A stretch of 64,000 bases of DNA from Dermacentor variabilis (taxonomy: Eukaryota > Arthropoda > Arachnida > Ixodida > Ixodidae). The stretch is taken from the NCBI RefSeq assembly GCF_050947875.1, contig NC_134574.1, forward strand, positions 105,050,969 to 105,114,968, given 5' to 3'. A program made the translations under genes and the position numbers. Shown in pieces: positions 48,195-59,647 of the stretch; positions within the stretch are counted from its first letter, which is position 1, and the number at the start of each line of letters is the position of its first letter. The notes beneath the pieces were generated by a model. That model was not told where the DNA came from, did not search any database, and saw only the letters and a program-made list of their open reading frames with translations.

Positions 48195-48533
48195 ACTCGT
48201 TTATTACATAACGAGGGTGTCGAATCCGGCAATATTGATGCCTTCAGGTAGCATGTGTGGGTTTATTGACCAGTTGCCGTCACCCAAAAACATCACGTTC
48301 TCGTGACGCCTGCGGCACAAAAAGGACGTTCCACGTCCGCCGCCAAGGTCTGGGAGTGGTGGCGCTGGCTTACACTCCCAGGGTTCTACTCGCACAGATA
48401 AATACCCAAGGAAAGTGGATGGGGAAACAGCGCCGCGGCAGCTAAATTGGTAGAGCATCGCACGCGAAATGCGAAGGTTGTAGGTTCGGTTCCCACCTGC
48501 GGCAAGTTGCTTTTTCATCCACTTTAATTTCGA
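48195..48533 (+). mobile_element. tRNA-headed tick repeat, copy 2 (3' end lost at the RTE)
   Basis: It follows copy 1 directly and has the longer 5' part (GTTTATTACATAACGAGGGT onward, with ACGTTCCACGTCCGCC). Then come the shared block and the tRNA-like sequence at 48432-48504. Here the anticodon stem TCGCA/TGCGA is perfect, but position 33 is G instead of T. The body stops after CCACTTTAATTTCGA where the RTE 3' end begins. The tail seen in copy 1 is not present beyond the RTE. Confidence 0.7.
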
Positions 48534-51062
48534 ATCATCATCATCATCATCAGCCTGGTTACGCCCACTGCAGGGCAAAGGCCTCTACCATACTTCTCCA
48601 ACCACCCCGGTCATGTACTAATTGTGGCCATGTTGTCCCTGCAAAATTCTTAATCTCATCCGCCCACCTAACTTTCTGCCGCCCTCTACTACGCTTCCCT
48701 TCCCTTGGAATCCAGTCCGTAACCCTTAATGACCATCGGTTATCTTCCCGCCTCATTACATGTCCTGCCCATGCCCCATTTCTTTTTCTTGATTTCAACT
48801 AAGATGCCATTAACACGCGTTTGTTCTCTCACCCAATCTGCTTTTTCCTTATCCCTTAACGTTACACCTATCATTCTTGTTTCCATAGCTCCTTTCGTCG
48901 CCCTCAATTTAAGTAGAACCCTTTTCGTAAGCCTCCACGTTTCTGCCCCGTGCGTGAGTACTGGTAAGACACAGCTGTTGTACACTTTTCTCTTGAGGGA
49001 TAATGGCAACCTGCTGTTCATGATCTGAGAATGCCTGCCAAACGCACCCCAGCCCATTCCTATTCATCTGATTATTTCAGTCTCATGATCCGGATCTGCG
49101 GTCACTACCTGTCCTAAGTAGATGTATTCCCTTACCACTTCCAGTGCCTCGCTACCTATCGTAAACTGCTGTTCTCTTCCTAAACTGTTAAGAATTACTT
49201 TAATTTACTGCAGATTAATTTTTAGACCCACTCTTCTGCTTTGCCTCTTCAGGTCAGTGAGCATGCATCGCAGTTGGTCCCCTGAGTTACTAAGCAAGGC
49301 AATATCATCAGCGAATCGCAAGTTACTAAGGTATTGTCCATTAACTCTTATCCCTAATTCTTCCCAATCCAGGTCTCTGAATACCTCCTGTAAACACGCT
49401 GTGAATAGCATTGAAGAGATCGTATCTCCCTGCCTTACGCCTTTCTTTATTGCGATTCTGTTGCTTTCTTTATGGAGGACTACGGTGGCTGTGAAGCGGC
49501 TATAGATATCTTGCAGTATTTTTACATACGGCTCGTCTACACCCTGATTCCGCAATGCCGCCATGACTGCTGAGGTTTCGACTGAATCAAACGCGTTCTC
49601 GTAATCAATGAAAGCTATATATAAAGGCTGGTTATATTCCGCACATTTTTCTATCACCTGATTGATAGTGTGAATATGGTCTATTGTTGAGTAGCCTTTA
49701 CGGAATCCTGCCTGGTCCTTTGGTTGACGGAAGTCTAAGGTGTTCCTGATTCTATTTGCAATTACCTTAGTAAATACTTTGTAGGCAACGGACAGTAAGC
49801 TGATCGGTCTATAATTTTTCAAGTCTTTGGCGTCCGCTTTCTTATGGATTAGGATTATGTTAGCGTTTTTCCAAGATTCTGGTACGCTCGAAGTCATTCA
49901 TGAGGCATTGCGTATACAGGATGGCCAGTTTCTCTAGAACAATCTGCCCACCATCCTTCAACAAATCTGCTGTTACCTGATCCTCCCCAGCTGCCTTCCC
50001 CCTTTGCATAGCTTCCAAGGCTTTCTTTACTTCTTCCTGCGTTACCTGTGGGATATCGAATTCCTCTAGACTATTCTCTCTTCCATTATCGTCGTCGGTG
50101 CCACTGGTACTGTATAAATCTCTATAGAACTCCTCAGCCACTTGAACTATCTCATCCATATTAGTAATGATATTGCCGGCTTTGTCTCTTAACGCATACG
50201 TCTGATTCTTGCCAATGCCTAGTTTCTTCACTGCTTTTAGGCTTCCTCCGTTCCTGAGAGCATGTTCAATTCTATCCGTATTATACTTCCTTATGTCAGC
50301 TGTCTTACGCTTGTTGATTAACTTCGAAAGTTCTGCCAGTTTTATTCTAGCTGTAGGGTTAGAGGCTTTCATACATTGACATTTCTTGATCAGATCTTTC
50401 GTCTGCTGCGATAGCTTACTGGTATCCTGTATAACGGAGTTACCACCGACTTCTATTACACACTCCTTAATGATGCCCACAAGATTGTCGTTCACTGCTT
50501 GAACACTAAGATCTTCTTCCTGAGTTAATGCTGAATACCTGTTCTGCAGCTTGATCTGGAATTCCTCTATTTTCCCAATCACCGCTTACTCTTTATCGGT
50601 TTCTTACGTACCAGTTTCTTCCGTTCTCTCCTCAGGTCTAGGCTAATTCGACTTCTTACCATCCTATGGTCACTGCAGCGCACCTTGCCGAGCACGTCCA
50701 TATCTTCTATGATGCCAGGGTTAGCGCAGAGTATGAGGTCTATTTCATTTCTAGTCTCGCCGTTCGGGCTCCTCCACGTCCACTTTCGGCTATCCCGCTT
50801 GCGGAAGAAGGTATTCAATATCCGCATATTATTCTGTTCTGCAAACTCTACTAATAACTCTCCCCTGCTATTCCTAGGGCCTATGCCATATTCCCCCACT
50901 GCCTTGTCTCCAGCCTGGTTCTTGCCTACCTTGGCATTAAAGTCGCCCATCAGCATAGTGTATTTTGTTTTGACTTTACCCATAGCCGATTCCACGTCTT
51001 CATAGAAGCTTTCCACTTCCTGGTCATCATGACTGGATGTAGGGTCGTAGACCTGCACAGGA
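48534..51062 (-). pseudogene. decayed RTE-clade LINE (endonuclease remnant, reverse transcriptase, C-terminal domain)
   Basis: Non-LTR retrotransposon polyprotein remnant. The endonuclease part starts within VQVYDPTSSHD and keeps LMGDFNAKVG and SDHRMV. Reverse transcriptase motifs follow: NYRPISLLSVAYKVFTKVI, AFIDYENAFDSV, RQGDTIS and LRFADDIALL. The C-terminal region has IMNSRLPLSLKRKVY and RREDNRWSLRVTDWIP and ends EAFALQWA, followed by ATG repeats (48534-48552). Breaks visible: a probable one-base loss near 50580, a one-base shift near 49892, TAA at 49205-49207, a TGA in place of an arginine codon near 49069, and an extra G near 48778. The 5' part of the endonuclease is missing. Clade assignment is by motif recognition. 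Confidence 0.9.
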
Positions 51063-51516
51063 GATTCAGAGGTGTCCGAATAGTTGCGGCGTTGTTGGAA
51101 ACGTGGCGCATATGGACGCACACTGTTGGGGACGTTCGATGTGAGCAGGCGACAGTGACGTACCACGTGTACAGCACGGCCACAATAAAAACAAATCGGA
51201 CGGTTGTCTTCCGTGCGCCAAATGTCTTGAGGTCGTGCATAGTGCACCAGTGGACGGACTGGAGGGGATACGGGTGGGCGCGAAGGTGGGCGAAGGGAGC
51301 CGTAGGTCTGCGGCGCAGGCACCATCGCGACTTCGGCGTACGTCAGGGGAGCGGCCGTCGGAGCCTGCTGGAGAGGAGGCGACATGTGGTCGGCTACCTG
51401 CTTCTTGATGACAGATTGGAGAGCGGGCGCCAACGGAGTACTCAGCTGGCAGTGTGTAAGTGCAATCAAGGAAAGCCGACGAGCCACCACTTCACGGGCG
51501 AACTCCTTTATCTGTA
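51063..51516 (-). pseudogene. gag-like segment with a CCHC zinc knuckle, fused in frame to the RTE endonuclease remnant
   Basis: The minus-strand frame reads LQIKEFAREVVARR, a proline-rich stretch (PLTYAEVAMVPAPQTYG, RPPSRPPVSPPVRPLV) and DIWRTEDNRPICFYCGRAV. The zinc knuckle has spacing CX2CX4HX4C (CFYCGRAVHVVRHC). It ends RRNYSDTSESP, where the frame passes without a stop into the RTE endonuclease at about 51062. This layout resembles gag-like proteins of tick LTR retrotransposons as I remember them. No LTR, protease or integrase is seen beside it. The first ATG in the frame is about 69 codons in, so this is a fragment. Confidence 0.65.
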
Positions 51517-52695
<1,179 letters not shown>

Positions 52696-53025
52696 GCGCG
52701 CGCGTGGCCGTGTGTGTGCGTCAAATACATTTCCGAAGTTCGCTTCGAACCCTGTTTCCCCGGCACAAAAGCTCATTTCTCTAACCATTATGCCAAAGGC
52801 TGCTGTTTTTTTTTATCTTCCTTTTTTTTCACGTGCGTAAATTTCGAAAAGTCTAAAACACGGGATTACACACCTTTACAAATATCCCTCAAGCAAGCCA
52901 GTTCATTGAGACGCTTGGCGCGTTAGGAGCGTCGCATAGCAGCAATTTTACTTACAAAAAGTGACCATGCGCATGTTCTACCTGACGAAGTAAGATGGAA
53001 GTTACGGGGCGCGTACGTCGCCGAA

Positions 53026-53260
53026 CCCGCCGTGGTTGCTCAGTGGCTATGGTGTTAGGCTGCTGAGCACGAGGTCGCGGGATCGAATCCCGGCCATGGC
53101 GGCCGCATTTCGATGGGGGCGAAGTGCGAAAACACCCGTGTACTTAGATTTAGGTGCACGTTAAAGAACCCCAGGTGGTCGAAATGTCCGGAGTCCTCCA
53201 CTACGGCGTGCCTCATAATCAGAAAGCGGTTTTGGCAAGTAAAACCCCATAATTTTTTTC
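53026..53260 (+). mobile_element. Ruka-like tRNA-derived SINE, well preserved
   Basis: It begins CCCGCCGTGGTTGCTCAGTG (A-box region). The B box is GATCGAATCCC (53081-53091). The body contains GCATTTCGATGGGGGCGAAG, AAAGAACCCCAGGTGGTCG and CTACGGCGTGCCTCATAATC, and it ends with CCCCATAA and a T run. The match in block order with 19779-20014, 16008-16186 and 63567-63786 defines the family in this window. This is the cleanest copy here. Confidence 0.92.
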
Positions 53261-53914
53261 GTCGCCGACATTCGCTGCGCGCCTCTCACCCTACTGTGGC
53301 GACGAGACACGTTTCTGCAAAGTCAAGTACACGTTGACGTGTGATTCAACACGTTTTAAGGCAGAATAAAGGGAACAGTGATCTGCAAAGTCATCCGTGG
53401 TGGCCGCGGACGTGTTCGTATAACTGAAATCAGCAGCGCATCTCTTGTCGAAAAGCGCCAATTTTCTTTGCTGGTTTATGAAAGCTTGGCGTGGGCCGAT
53501 TCCTGCAGTTCCCCGGGATCTGTGGGGCACCGTCGCCCTCATCGCTAGAGTCGCATGCGCAGAGCGCGGGCAATTGGCTTTTCTATTAGAGAAAAGTTTT
53601 GGCCTGAATACGTCTGAAGCCTGTTCGGCAGTGGTGTGCCATCCTACGGACATGCGACCAGGAAGATGTAAAAGTGGCGTCTGCCCCGGGAATAAGTGTG
53701 TGTGTGTCTGTTCTTTCTTCGACGTCCTTGTGCTATTTGCGCTGCAGGAAACAAACCTATAAAATGCATGATTAACTTTCACTTAGAATTCGTAATTGAC
53801 GACAACTAGAACAACCTCCAAGATTATTGGAATATTTAGTTGGCATTGGGCGCCTCTTCGACGTATAATGCCGAAGCACAAAAGTCGGCTGTTTAGCTGC
53901 CATTCAGCTTTTCT

Positions 53915-53951
<37 letters not shown>

Positions 53952-54560
53952 AAGGCGGAGTCACGAAAACGTATTGTTGATGTCTGTTAACACTTTTATC
54001 ATTGCGGTTACCACAACGTGTGGTCTCGATGAACACTGCTCCTTTTTCTCTAGCTTTGCCCTCTCATATGTCTCGCAAGTAAAACACCGCATAATAAATT
54101 GTGCTTGGACAAATTCTCGCAAAGGAATTCGCGTCTAAAGAGCGCTAATAACCATGCACAGTAGATGCGGGTGTGTTCAGAACTATCGAATGTGGGCGTG
54201 TGTGCTGCATTTTTTTTTTTCGTTGGGTTGCCTTGTCTTGAGCGGGGCCAGACCTACTGTCCTGGACGGTGATGCTCGTGCCAACGGTTTCGTGGGCGTC
54301 AATGCAGCTGATCTCACTCAGGAGTTCTACCGTGGCCACACGGCGCCAGCTTAATCCAGAGTCAAGCTTATCCGAAGTCAAGGGTCGCTAAATATCGCTG
54401 GACCCCTCAACACACAAACTGCGTGCCCAATCCAGCACTCTGGCACAGTAGCAATCCCGTCGCTTCACAGCATTGATCAAGTTACTTCGGACAGGTTACC
54501 GTGCAGTATGCGAAGCCGTCTAAAAGAAAACGTGTAGTCACACCTCGTCCAAGAAGGAGA
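53261..54560. other. intergenic DNA, unassigned open frames
   Basis: Frames of 163 codons (53291-53782, minus) and 106 codons (53445-53762, plus) overlap in opposite senses; neither shows a known domain. A TC microsatellite lies at 53919-53949. About 53690-53740 resembles a dispersed tick repeat by memory only. Confidence 0.4.
53919..53949. repeat. TC microsatellite
   Basis: About 15 uninterrupted TC units. Confidence 0.9.
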
Positions 54561-54652
54561 CAAAAAGATGAAAATGCAGGGAGGTTAACTAGCAGCGCAC
54601 CCTGTTCGCTACCCCGTACTGGAGAAAGAGCGTGAGGAGGCGAAAAGAGAGG
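54561..54652 (-). mobile_element. 3' end fragment of an I-like LINE
   Basis: On the minus strand it contains CCAGTACGGGGTAGCGAACA and GTTAACCTCCCTGCATTTTC, matching the block order of the LINE end at 63473-63520. It is severely 5'-truncated and diverged. Confidence 0.6.
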
Positions 54653-56090
54653 TGACTAGAGGATATAAATAAAATATCCATATATTTCATATAGACATAT
54701 ATATATCCATATAATCGGTCGCAGAAAACTGTACACTCGAGTAACTTAAGAAAGGCTGGCGCAGAAGGCACAAACGATGAACCTTCGCAAGAACGACTGC
54801 GCGCGAAAGCAAAATTGTCTCAGTGTTCTGCGATAACAGCGTCAAAATTAACGGAAACGAATTGTCTGTGGAGCACGAGCCGTCAGAACTTCAGCAAAAG
54901 TACGATGTCTCTAATTACGCATTCTGCTAATACCTTTGTTTAGCGGTGAAAGGATTGGCGCTTGTCACAAGGGGACTCCTCCGATCGACAAGCTAGGCCG
55001 GCGACGGCGAGGCTTAAGCGAGGAGCGCTGCCGTTATGAGCTCGCGAGTGCGACGGAAAGGCCGACCGTAAACCCGTTAGCACGTCGTTACATCGTTACG
55101 AAGCCATTAGCGCGCGAGTGCCTGAGGAAGCGGGAGCGTTTCCTCTCCGAGGCTCGAAGACAGGAAGACCTGCGGTTGATCTCTTTCGCGCTCTCCCCTC
55201 CCACCCATTCGAGCAGACGGGTCCTTGCGACCCTCACCCATCCCGCTCACCCCCGACGTCAACTTAAGCTGTTAGCAAGCTCCACGCATCTAATCATAGA
55301 AACTCTAACCTTCACTTGCCGGTAACACTCACCGAGGTACACATCGCTCCATGGATTACTGTGCATTTGTCTACACGACGCATTAACTGTGTAAGCGCTG
55401 GCCTTTTCCAGCAACCCTCCACTTCACCCCCTCTCCCTGCCCTTGTTTATTAATATGTTGCCTCTTGCCACTCGTGAGAACTAGTGGAATGAAGAGAGTG
55501 TAACGGAACTCAGAGCTTGGCAACCGGTACCGACTGAGAGTGAAGGAAAAAAAAAAGTTCACGAGAATGAAAAAGAGGGAACGTGCTGCAGAAACTACGA
55601 GAGGGACAAAGAACGGGAGAAAGGGATGAGCTGACTGTGTTCTCGAACGCGGTCGGTGTCCCTAATTGCCTCGCTTATTTCGGCGGCCCCAACCCGCGCT
55701 ATATCCGTCGTGGCGTGGTATCGCCACACCGCCGGCATCGTTTGGTGGTCGGAAACAGGTGTCGTTGAGATGGCGTTAATATCCCTTCCTTTCTTCGCTT
55801 TTTCTTCCCTAGCAAGCGGGGAGCGTGGTCTACCTGAAGTATCAGCCGCGCTTGCACCTGTTAGTTCCTCGAGCTCTGCTGCTGCCTTGTAATGAACGGC
55901 CTTGAAACAACAGAAATCCTTTCGACAGATTCAGAAAGTGCACATTGTGTATTTTTCAAAAAAAAAATATGCAGCTGTGATTCTCCCAATAGCATCAATT
56001 TTAACAGACGATAATTAAATATAAGGACAAAACGTATACACAGTTACTTTTTCTCGAGCTAGTTAGGTTTTGTCATTTTTTTATTTTTAG
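54653..56090. other. intergenic DNA, no supported gene
   Basis: A CpG-rich stretch at about 54940-55260 is open in one plus-strand frame (54936-55325) but shows no domain. Nothing else recognised. Confidence 0.4.
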
Positions 56091-56935
56091 CGGAGTTGGG
56101 CAAATATACGAAGTTTCGAACACGGAACAAATATGGCACGCCAACTTTTCGTACTCGTACCTGCAGAGGAACTATTTGGTATTTCCGAATATTCGAAACA
56201 AAACAAGTACTTTCCAACAACCGAGTATTGAAGTCTTGTTACGTATCTCCTCATGCTAATCAAAGTATTACAAATTATCAGAAGTAAAAGAACGACAAAT
56301 ATTTTAGGAGTTCAGGAACAAGATGGGTAATGCAAATTCACGGTTTCCCGGTAGAAGCCTGTACGATAACTTTTGAGTTTTGATTGTAGTCGGTCACCTA
56401 TTTTTCTGTGGCAGTCTAATCAAGTACCATTTTTATCTTTTATGCTACGACCATTCATGGGGCTTCTTCGCAACGGGCTCTGTCACGTGGTACAGCAAGC
56501 AAGCCCTTCGCTAGCCTTCTCGTCGTTTTCCACGACTGCAGATTATTCTTCAGGAACTATTTATAAGCGTTTTCTAAAGCTCCATTTCATATAGCAGACA
56601 TTAATTCATGGAATGCTTGTTTGAAATCAGGCTCTGAAGATGTTGAGAGGCTATTCATACCGTTTTATTTTGTCAATAACAATTATTGAATTTGTATTTG
56701 AAACCTGTTCTTCGTCTCCGATAGCCAGCTGTGTTTTTTAGGACTTGCGAGTACAGGCCTACGCTGCGTAGTACCCAATTATGCAGAAATAACTATTCGT
56801 GCTACTGTAGAATGCGTCTGCATTTAACCGTTCTATATTCAACTCGATATTCGATACTTGCAATTCGTCCTCGATTCCTATTCGACTCGTACTCAAAAAT
56901 TTTGTTAATCACCACAAGTATTTCGTCGTGAAAAC
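56091..56935. mobile_element. possible decayed hAT-like element
   Basis: The left side has GGAGTTGGGCAAATATACGA and TTCCGAATATTCGAAAC. The right side has ATATTCGATACTTGCAATTC and ATTCGACTCGTACTC. These resemble the ATTCGAA-rich blocks of the hAT-like copies at 12721 and 29938, but I cannot define the right terminus or a target duplication. Confidence 0.3.
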
Positions 56936-58308
56936 AAACAAATGCGTCTGCGGGCACATTCGCTACATCAATGGTGCTAAACACCTATACTCGCTTCGTT
57001 TTAGTGCACCCCGTTGATGTAACTTCGTGAGCGCGTCTCGATTCCGTACGACTAAAACGCGTGCTACCAGGATAAAAAAAAAATACTTCGTTGGATTTGA
57101 ATGCGCAGGAGCCACTACGTTGAACGTTGCCCGACGGTGACGGGGAGCAGCTTTCTAAACAATATGCCAACCTGGAGTCGAATTCACATAAAGGTCTGTC
57201 AACAGGAGCATTTTCCAATTCGTCGGCCGCATTCACTAATAATACGCCTAGCAACGCAATTGTCAGCAGTATGCATTTACGAACAATTCCAGTGCAAGAG
57301 CTTTTTTATGCCTATGGACGTTGAATTATACGTTCTCTTTTTCAAATATTGACGTGACTATTCACGATTGCATCTGCTAGACAAAACTGCCTAGAAAATC
57401 TTGGTTCTCGCGAAAGGACGACGTATAAAAATATTTTGACATCAAGGAGTTTATTTCATCCTATGAAAGATTGCGATGCTAAGACGATGGTTCATGAGTG
57501 GCGGAGAGCCTGTATGCTAATGCTAACAGTAAGTATGCTAACAGAAAGAAAATCGCTAACCTTCTTTTTTTTCTCTTGCAGGCACAACAACGCTACGTGC
57601 TCTCAGTTTCTGAATCAGAAGCAAAAATAATTCCATCTAAAGTGCTTGAATGTATACAGCAGTCAGATATAACTGAATCAACTGCTGATGCTCTCCATCA
57701 TGCTTACTGCAGGAAGCACCACTGTTGAGAACGATCACATGCGAAAAATTGAAAATATTGAGGGAAATCTAGCAAAGTTTCAAGGCGGAGGATCTTACGT
57801 CTTACACTAGAGTTGTTCGTAGGAGAACATTTCAGCCAATCCTGATACTGGAAATATCACTAACGAAACCGCCTGGCCAATAGCAAAATAAGTTTTCAAA
57901 TGGGATCTGTGTATTCAGCCCCTATTGAAAAGTAAGAATCGATCGTCTATGGAGAAGAGAGCTGAAAGCTATATCAGCTAGATGACTGACGATTCAGTCT
58001 GCTGGTTATAAGCAACTATAGCAGTGCATAGATCAATGTTGCAGCACATTAATGAGGATGATTGAAACCCAAGAAAGTTGAGGCATACGTATGACGGTGA
58101 TAACCGAAGTAACTACGGCACATGGCGGCCATCAAGAATCGGCCAATAATCATTTGACTAAGAGAAAGTAAATTTGCGAAGCCTTGAACTTAGAATATGT
58201 CAAACGGACGACGAAGTGCCTTCTTCTTAGAACGCTTCTATCTGTGTTCTCTGGTTTTCGACGAATTCTTCGGAATTTCCTGGTGCCTCGGCTCCCGGTT
58301 TTGTGGCC
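56936..58308. other. intergenic DNA and probable 5'UTR of the following LINE
   Basis: No gene recognised up to about 58.15 kb. A pyrimidine-tract-plus-AG (CTTGCAG, about 57575-57581) precedes a frame of about 49 codons ending at 57728; I cannot assign it. The last 100-200 bases before 58309 are likely the LINE 5'UTR, whose start I cannot fix. Confidence 0.4.
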
Positions 58309-59643
58309 ATGGACGCGGAGCCTTCCAGAGGCCCTCCTGGCCAGCGGTCATCAAGGCCGTCCCTCACGAGGAAGAGAGGAAGCGTGCTCAGTGACACCGA
58401 AGACACTGAGCTATACTCGATGTCGGATGAAGACTCATCGGATGATAGCTTCATCACTGTCCGCAGAAAGAGGGCCAAAAGGAGGACTGTCAACGCGAAC
58501 CCATCAACGCAAGCGAGCACGGCGACGTTGAAGTCAAGGCCTGAACGCTGGCCTCACGCCATCGTGTTCGTACCCGAAGAGCCCTCAAACAACCTCCGAC
58601 TGCTAAACAGGCAAGAACTATCTGTTTTCATGGAAGGGGTCGTGCCGAATGAAATTAAGGATATTCGGATAAATGCACGCAAAAATGTCCTCGCAATCGA
58701 TGTTACCAACGGGAGTGCGCTCGAAAAACTGAAGCAAATCTCGGTGCTAGGGCGCATCAAAGTGCGTTCATATATCCCGATGGATGACGCATCCACAGCA
58801 GGTGTCATTTATGACATCGATGTCGCCATTCCCAACGCGGACTTGCCTATCCTCGTCAAACCAGCAAGTGAGGGTGTTGTCATCACGCGTGTGAGCCGCC
58901 TTGGAACATCGCGCTGCGTCAAACTGATCTTCAAAGGAGATTGCTTACCAACACACGTCAAAGTCGGTCACTTCCGACACCCTGTTCGGCCCTTCATACC
59001 AAAGCCTCTTCAATGCCATCAGTGCTTCAGGCTTGGACATGTCAAGGGTGTCTGCCCAAACTCGATACTATGTCCCCATTGTGCTGAACCTCATGCGGAG
59101 GAGACGTGCCGGGCTACTGTCCTAAAGTGCGGCAACTGTAATGGTTCCCATGCTGCCTCGTCTAGGGACTGCCCTCGCATCAAGAAAGAGGTCGCTGTTC
59201 TCAAGCAAATGGTTCGGGACAATTCGACACACAAGGAGGCTGCTGCAACGATCCGGCGTCGGCGTCGGCGTCACCGAACCGCCTCAAAAAAGGCAGAGCC
59301 GCGAAAGGAGAGGGCCGCTTCCATTGTAGCACCCACTTTCTCCAATCAGGCCAAAAAGGGGCTGAACAGCACAAGGAGGTCGCCTGAAAGGAATTTGTCT
59401 CAAGAAGAATGGCCTGCGCTTCCAAGCCAGCAATCTCCCACAGAACTACAGATTGTCAAGCCCGCTCGGGAGCGTGCTCCTGCTGCTGATGCCACGCCTA
59501 AAGCAGATCGTCAAGTCCTTTCAATGCTGCGTCCCCTCATAGATGCCATTCGAGTGATTCTGTCGAACCTTGGAACTACGTCTGCTCAAAATGCACTGAA
59601 AGTACTGGACGCCTTAAACCCAGTGCTTGAGTGCCTCGAATAG
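58309..59643 (+). CDS. I-like LINE ORF1, gag-like RNA-binding protein
   Basis: Encodes 444 residues, intact. The start is ATG at 58309 (context GCCATGG); the frame extends two codons upstream to a GTG only. ORF1 proteins of such elements bind element RNA and form the ribonucleoprotein (family knowledge). The N-terminal 70 residues are charged and low complexity with an RKRAKRR cluster. A central domain (about 85-230) precedes three zinc knuckles: C236-C239-H244-C249, then CPHC starting near 255, then CGNC starting near 274 (ending at C288). A basic stretch RRRRRRHR lies at about 320-330, and a C-terminal region contains EEWPALPS, seen in many gag-like ORF1 proteins. It ends with TAG at 59641-59643, four bases before the ORF2 ATG. 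Confidence 0.9.
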   Translation: MDAEPSRGPPGQRSSRPSLTRKRGSVLSDTEDTELYSMSDEDSSDDSFITVRRKRAKRRTVNANPSTQASTATLKSRPERWPHAIVFVPEEPSNNLRLLNRQELSVFMEGVVPNEIKDIRINARKNVLAIDVTNGSALEKLKQISVLGRIKVRSYIPMDDASTAGVIYDIDVAIPNADLPILVKPASEGVVITRVSRLGTSRCVKLIFKGDCLPTHVKVGHFRHPVRPFIPKPLQCHQCFRLGHVKGVCPNSILCPHCAEPHAEETCRATVLKCGNCNGSHAASSRDCPRIKKEVAVLKQMVRDNSTHKEAAATIRRRRRRHRTASKKAEPRKERAASIVAPTFSNQAKKGLNSTRRSPERNLSQEEWPALPSQQSPTELQIVKPARERAPAADATPKADRQVLSMLRPLIDAIRVILSNLGTTSAQNALKVLDALNPVLECLE

Positions 59644-59647
59644 AGAC

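Noticed and set aside
53291..53782. 163-codon minus-strand open frame as a gene
   Set aside because: No domain, overlapped by an antisense frame, and next to a SINE.
59627..59647. ORF2 start at 59627 overlapping ORF1
   Set aside because: The codon is TTG; the ATG at 59648 in good context just after the ORF1 stop is preferred.
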